Source of the DNA: Alphaproteobacteria bacterium
GTDB taxonomy: Bacteria; Pseudomonadota; Alphaproteobacteria; Rhizobiales; Amorphaceae
DNA: 32,195 nt
Assembly (NCBI GenBank): GCA_030431335.1
Contig: JAUIJH010000049.1
Location: forward strand, 1-32,195
Reading direction: 5' to 3'
Position numbers and translations under genes: made by a program. Of the stretch, positions 29,107 to 32,195 are shown one piece after another; within the stretch, counting starts at the first letter, position 1, and each line of letters starts with the position of its first letter. The notes below the pieces were generated by a model that had not been told where the DNA came from, made no database searches, and saw only the letters and a list, made by a program, of their open reading frames with translations.

Positions 29107-30231
29107 TTACATAAGATTAAGCATGTAGGCGGCCACGCCCCCGGTGACGTGCAGGATCGTGACGCCCGCCAGGTTCTTGTGGCGCATGTAAATCGCGCCG
29201 AACAGGAACCCGCCGACGGTGGTCAGCGCCACCGCCGAGGGGCCGTAATTGATGTGGAACATGCCGAACATCATCGAGGCGAGCACCACCGAGCGGATGC
29301 CGCGCCGATCGTTGAGAAAGCGCTGGAAGGACGATTGCAGGAACCCGCGGGCGAGCAGCTCCTGCAGGAAGGAGTGGGCGGCGTAGGCGAGCGTCCCCTC
29401 CAGGTTGAAGGCGAACGTGGGGGGCGCGTTGAGCCCGGACGACACCAGGATCACCATCAGCAGCGACAACAGGGCGACGAGGATGACCGAGAAATAGAGC
29501 CCTTCCAGCACCGACTGTCGCAGATTGCGCGTCGTGATGCCGAGATCGGCCAGCGGGATCTTCATCCGCCAGATCACCACCGCCATGGGAACGAGCAAGA
29601 TGGTGAGGAACTGCCACGAAAAACGGTATGTATAGGTGTCGACGTTGAACACCCCCTTGGCGACGATGACGTGCACGATGGTGCCGATCGCCATGGTCGC
29701 GAGGGTGTAGAGGTAGAAGTAGCCGAACTGGTCGCGCTCCTTCAGCGTGGCGATTTCGCGCTGCAGGGCGCCGACATAGCGGTCGTTGTGGGCGCGCATG
29801 CGGCCCACGACGGTGACGGCGAGGGCCGCGCGCAGCTCGGCCAGGGCGGTTTCGCCGTCCGCGCGCCGGCGCAGCCGCTCGGCGGAGATGCGGGTGAGCC
29901 GCGTCGGGGTCTCGGCCCGGACCGAGGCGGAGCGGGGCGCGCCGTCGAGAAAGCCCATCTCGCCCGCAAGCTCGCCCGCCTCGAGCGTGGCGAGGACGTG
30001 CTCGCCGTCGTCCGACTTGCGCAGCACGGCGAGGGTGCCCTCTTCGATGTGGTAGATGGCGTCCGGCTCCGTCCCCTCCACGAGGACGACCGTGCCGGGC
30101 TCGACGGTGACCGTCTCGCTGGCCGCGGCGATGGCGGCGCGCGCGGAGGCGGGCACGCGGGCGAGCCAGTCGGGCGCGTCGGTGCCGGCCGCAGCCGTGT
30201 CCTGCAGGGGAGAATCAAGCGGATCGTCCAT
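29107..30231 (-). CDS. Cyclic-nucleotide-binding domain fused to CPBP-type membrane protease
   Basis: The 374 residues join two modules. The N-terminal Crp-like cNMP-binding domain (about 20-145) has VEPGTVVLVEGTEPDAIY, GELAGEMGFLDGAPRSASV in the phosphate-binding cassette position, and VRAET. A helix leads to about six membrane segments and a CPBP (CAAX protease/bacteriocin-processing) domain. Its motifs are QELLARG near residue 288, where the family normally has EExxxR, then FGMFH near 323 and LHVTGG near 360. The first Glu is thus Gln, so proteolytic activity is uncertain. The architecture suggests a membrane protein switched by a nucleotide second messenger. It lies 75 bp after a VOC gene in the same direction. 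Confidence 0.85.
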   Translation of the reverse strand: MDDPLDSPLQDTAAAGTDAPDWLARVPASARAAIAAASETVTVEPGTVVLVEGTEPDAIYHIEEGTLAVLRKSDDGEHVLATLEAGELAGEMGFLDGAPRSASVRAETPTRLTRISAERLRRRADGETALAELRAALAVTVVGRMRAHNDRYVGALQREIATLKERDQFGYFYLYTLATMAIGTIVHVIVAKGVFNVDTYTYRFSWQFLTILLVPMAVVIWRMKIPLADLGITTRNLRQSVLEGLYFSVILVALLSLLMVILVSSGLNAPPTFAFNLEGTLAYAAHSFLQELLARGFLQSSFQRFLNDRRGIRSVVLASMMFGMFHINYGPSAVALTTVGGFLFGAIYMRHKNLAGVTILHVTGGVAAYMLNLM

Positions 30232-30306
30232 CCGCGTACCTAACGGCGGGGTTCAGAAAGCCGTCAAGTCATCGGCGATTGTGACGCACCGCAGGCTTGG
30301 CCCGGC

Positions 30307-30732
30307 TCAGGCGGGCAGGTGCACGGCGCCGCTGTCGTCGATGGGGAAGCCGGGGTTCCATGCGACTTCCCAGATGTGGCCGTCGAGGTCGCGAAAGAAG
30401 CTGGTGTAGCCGCCCCAGAAGACATCGTGCCCCGGCTTGACGATCTCGGCGCCGAGGGCCGCGACCCTCTCCAGCACGGCGTCCACCTCCTCCTTGGAGC
30501 GGGCGTTGTAGGAGACGGCGACGCCGCCGATATCGCTGCCGTCGTCGGCGATGGCGAGGTCGCGATAGAAATCCTCGCGCGGGTAGAGGGCGAGGGCGGC
30601 GCTGCCGCACTGGAAGAAGGCGCAACCCGGCGCGTCCTTCACGGCGCGCTGCCAGCCCATCGCCTCGAAGAAGCGGGTGCTTTTGGCGAGATCGCGCGTG
30701 GCGAGGGTGACGAGGCTGAAGCGCTGTTCCAT
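30307..30732 (-). CDS. VOC-family (glyoxalase-like) protein
   Basis: The 141-residue vicinal oxygen chelate protein starts MEQRFSLVTLATRDLAKSTR with FFEAMGW, the usual first beta-alpha-beta unit. The second half has GGYTSFFRDLDGHIWEVAWN, where the Asp-Gly-His-x-Trp-Glu stretch is the common metal-side strand. Functions in this fold range from lyases to dioxygenases and resistance proteins; none can be chosen. ATG 30732 is preferred to a GC-rich extension upstream. GAGGG lies just before it. Confidence 0.88.
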   Translation of the reverse strand: MEQRFSLVTLATRDLAKSTRFFEAMGWQRAVKDAPGCAFFQCGSAALALYPREDFYRDLAIADDGSDIGGVAVSYNARSKEEVDAVLERVAALGAEIVKPGHDVFWGGYTSFFRDLDGHIWEVAWNPGFPIDDSGAVHLPA

Positions 30733-31092
30733 GCCCTCATCGTACGCGTTTTGTTCTATAATGCAATGCCGCATCGGGCGCAGCGAACGGCATTTTTTGC
30801 GGCGGTCGTCGACACCCGCGTCGCGGCCCGTCCACGCGCAGCGCGCATCGCCATCCCCGGCGCCCGTCCCGCAGGCGCTGGCTTGCGCCCCGGCGGGGGC
30901 GGGCCGTCTCCGACCGGGGGAAGCGCCCACCAGGGGGCCGCGCGGGGATCCGAAGTCGCGCTGTCGGCGCAAACATTGCTACAATCGGGGCTTGGCGCGG
31001 GCGGCGCACGCGGGAGCATCGACGCTCCGCGGCTCCGGCGTCCGCAACCGCGCCGCCGATTGGACCCGCCCGACGAGAAAGACCTGCCGACA
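30733..31092. other. 360-bp gap between divergent genes
   Basis: No convincing gene is seen. TATAAT at 30757-30762 (plus strand) lacks a -35 at the right distance; on the minus strand the overlapping TATAGA could be a -10 for the VOC gene. TACAAT at 30980-30985 may be a -10 for the dehydrogenase gene, also without a clear -35. The rest is GC-rich sequence without repeats. Confidence 0.35.
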
Positions 31093-32064
31093 ATGCCCCA
31101 TACGATCGTCGTTCTCGACCCGTTGAACGAGCAACGGCGCGAGCGAATGCGCGCCTTCCTGCCCGATGGCTTCGTCCTCACCGTCGCCGCGAGCCGCGAC
31201 GAGGCCGACCAGCTCGCCGCGATGCGCGCCGCCGACTTCGCCATCTCCGGCGATGTCCCGATCACCGAGGCGATGATGCGCGAGGGCGCCGCCCACTCGA
31301 TCAAGGCGGTGCACAAGTGGGGCGTGGGCATCGACAACATCGCCCACGAGGCTGCCGCGGAGCTGGGCATTCGCGTTCTGCGCACCACCGGCTCCAATGC
31401 CCGCGCCGTCGCGGAGACGACGCTGGCGCTGATCCTGTCGCTCCAGCGCAGCATCATCCCCGGCTACGAGGGCATGCTGCGCGGCGAGTGGCTGAAGGGG
31501 ACGGTCGGCCCGCGCACGTTCCTGCTCACCGGCAAGACGGTCGGGCTGATCGGCCTCGGCTTCATCGGCAAGAACGTCGCCAGGATGCTGAAGGGCTTCG
31601 ACTGCCGCGTGCTCTATTGCAAGCCGACGCCGCTGTCGGCGCAGGAGGAGGCCGAACTCGGCGTCACCCACGCGCCGCTCGCGACCGTCATCGCCGAGAG
31701 CGACGTGATCTCGCTCCACTGCGCGCTCACCGCCGAGACGCGCGATCTCATCGGCCCGGCCGAGTTCGCGGCGATGAAGGACGGCGTCATCATCGTCAAC
31801 ACCGCGCGCGGCGGCATCATGGGCGAGGATGTGCTCGCCGACGCGGTGGAGAGCGGCAAGGTCCGCGGCGCCGCGCTCGATGTGTTCGAAGTGGAGCCGA
31901 CGCCGCTGGGCCACCGCCTCGTGGGCCTGCCCAACGTGATCGTCACCCCGCATATCGCCAGCCAGGCCGCCGACACCTTCGGCACCACCGTCAGCCGCAT
32001 GTTCGAGAACATCCGCCTCGTCGCCGCCGGCGAGGAGCCGCCCGCCCTCGACGTCGTGGTCTAG
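31093..32064 (+). CDS. D-2-hydroxyacid dehydrogenase
   Basis: The 323-residue NAD(P)-dependent enzyme belongs to the phosphoglycerate/glyoxylate/hydroxypyruvate reductase superfamily. The catalytic domain includes HKWGVGIDNIAHEAAAELGI and RAVAETTLALILSL. The Rossmann motif is GLIGLGFIGKNVARML. The active-site residues are in place: Arg near 239 (NTARGGIM), Glu near 268 (FEVEP) and His near 287 (TPHIASQ). The ATG at 31093 begins MPHTIVVLDPLNEQRRERM, where homology starts. The short single-domain form lacks the ACT tail of SerA, so serine synthesis is not assured. Substrate unknown. Confidence 0.92.
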   Translation: MPHTIVVLDPLNEQRRERMRAFLPDGFVLTVAASRDEADQLAAMRAADFAISGDVPITEAMMREGAAHSIKAVHKWGVGIDNIAHEAAAELGIRVLRTTGSNARAVAETTLALILSLQRSIIPGYEGMLRGEWLKGTVGPRTFLLTGKTVGLIGLGFIGKNVARMLKGFDCRVLYCKPTPLSAQEEAELGVTHAPLATVIAESDVISLHCALTAETRDLIGPAEFAAMKDGVIIVNTARGGIMGEDVLADAVESGKVRGAALDVFEVEPTPLGHRLVGLPNVIVTPHIASQAADTFGTTVSRMFENIRLVAAGEEPPALDVVV

Positions 32065-32195
32065 GCTCGGGCGGGAGGCCGGCGGCGCGCATCTTGCTTG
32101 CGAGGCCATGCAGGCGTGCCGGCCGGACACGAGGCAACTTCCAGTACTTGGACGCCCGTTCATTCGCTGGCTACGCTCGACCTCTCACGCGACCA

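Noticed and set aside
32065-32195. Gene or element at the right edge
   Set aside because: These 131 bp show no frame with a start and recognisable product, no repeat and no clear terminator.

Overview
The window is very GC-rich, dense DNA from an alphaproteobacterium, most likely of the Hyphomicrobiales (Rhizobiales) type. This is inferred from the F1-ATPase genes lying apart from F0, a separate glycyl-tRNA synthetase beta chain, KDO synthesis genes (a Gram-negative outer membrane), the PDC-sensor and OmpA family types, and codon use. No rRNA, CRISPR array or prophage is visible. Most of the window is chromosomal housekeeping DNA.

Layout. (1) 1-2724 is a mobile-element scar. An IS5-type element, whose transposase carries an in-frame amber codon, sits inside an IS3-type (IS2-like) element. 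That element abuts the 3' part of a serine-recombinase gene, which runs antisense into a tRNA-Arg(ACG). This fits the end of a decayed integrative element that used the tRNA as its attachment site. (2) 2843-5434: ahcY and a HisC-like aminotransferase, translationally coupled, behind a promoter with an AT-rich palindrome. (3) 5504-7189: a divergent B12-binding radical SAM protein. (4) 7192-15106: the F1-ATPase genes atpH-A-G-D-C, all leftward. They are split between atpG and atpD by kdsD and kdsA, and a small Cys-motif protein lies between atpD and atpC. (5) 15130-18625: a DMT exporter, then a secreted PDC sensor protein coupled by a 4-nt overlap to a chemoreceptor. (6) 18854-20776: a glycosyltransferase and a divergent secreted trypsin-like protease. 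(7) 20879-27440: glyS, lpdA and a large secreted OmpA-domain protein with a Gln/Glu/Arg-rich repeat region, closed by tandem hairpins. (8) 27452-32064: thpR, a BI-1 membrane protein, a cNMP-binding/CPBP-protease fusion, a VOC protein and a D-2-hydroxyacid dehydrogenase.

How the genes work together: AhcY clears S-adenosylhomocysteine, and the coupled aminotransferase may serve the same amino-acid economy. KdsD and KdsA give two successive steps to KDO-8-phosphate for lipopolysaccharide, here embedded among ATP synthase genes. The PDC protein and the chemoreceptor look like a two-part sensor.

The most unusual items are the split F1 operon with its extra small gene, the secreted-sensor/chemoreceptor pair, the cNMP-CPBP fusion with a changed EE motif, the Q/E/R-rich OmpA protein, and the palindrome over the IS3 orfA ribosome-binding site. 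I see no clear defence system. All assignments come from reading motifs; no database search was possible.
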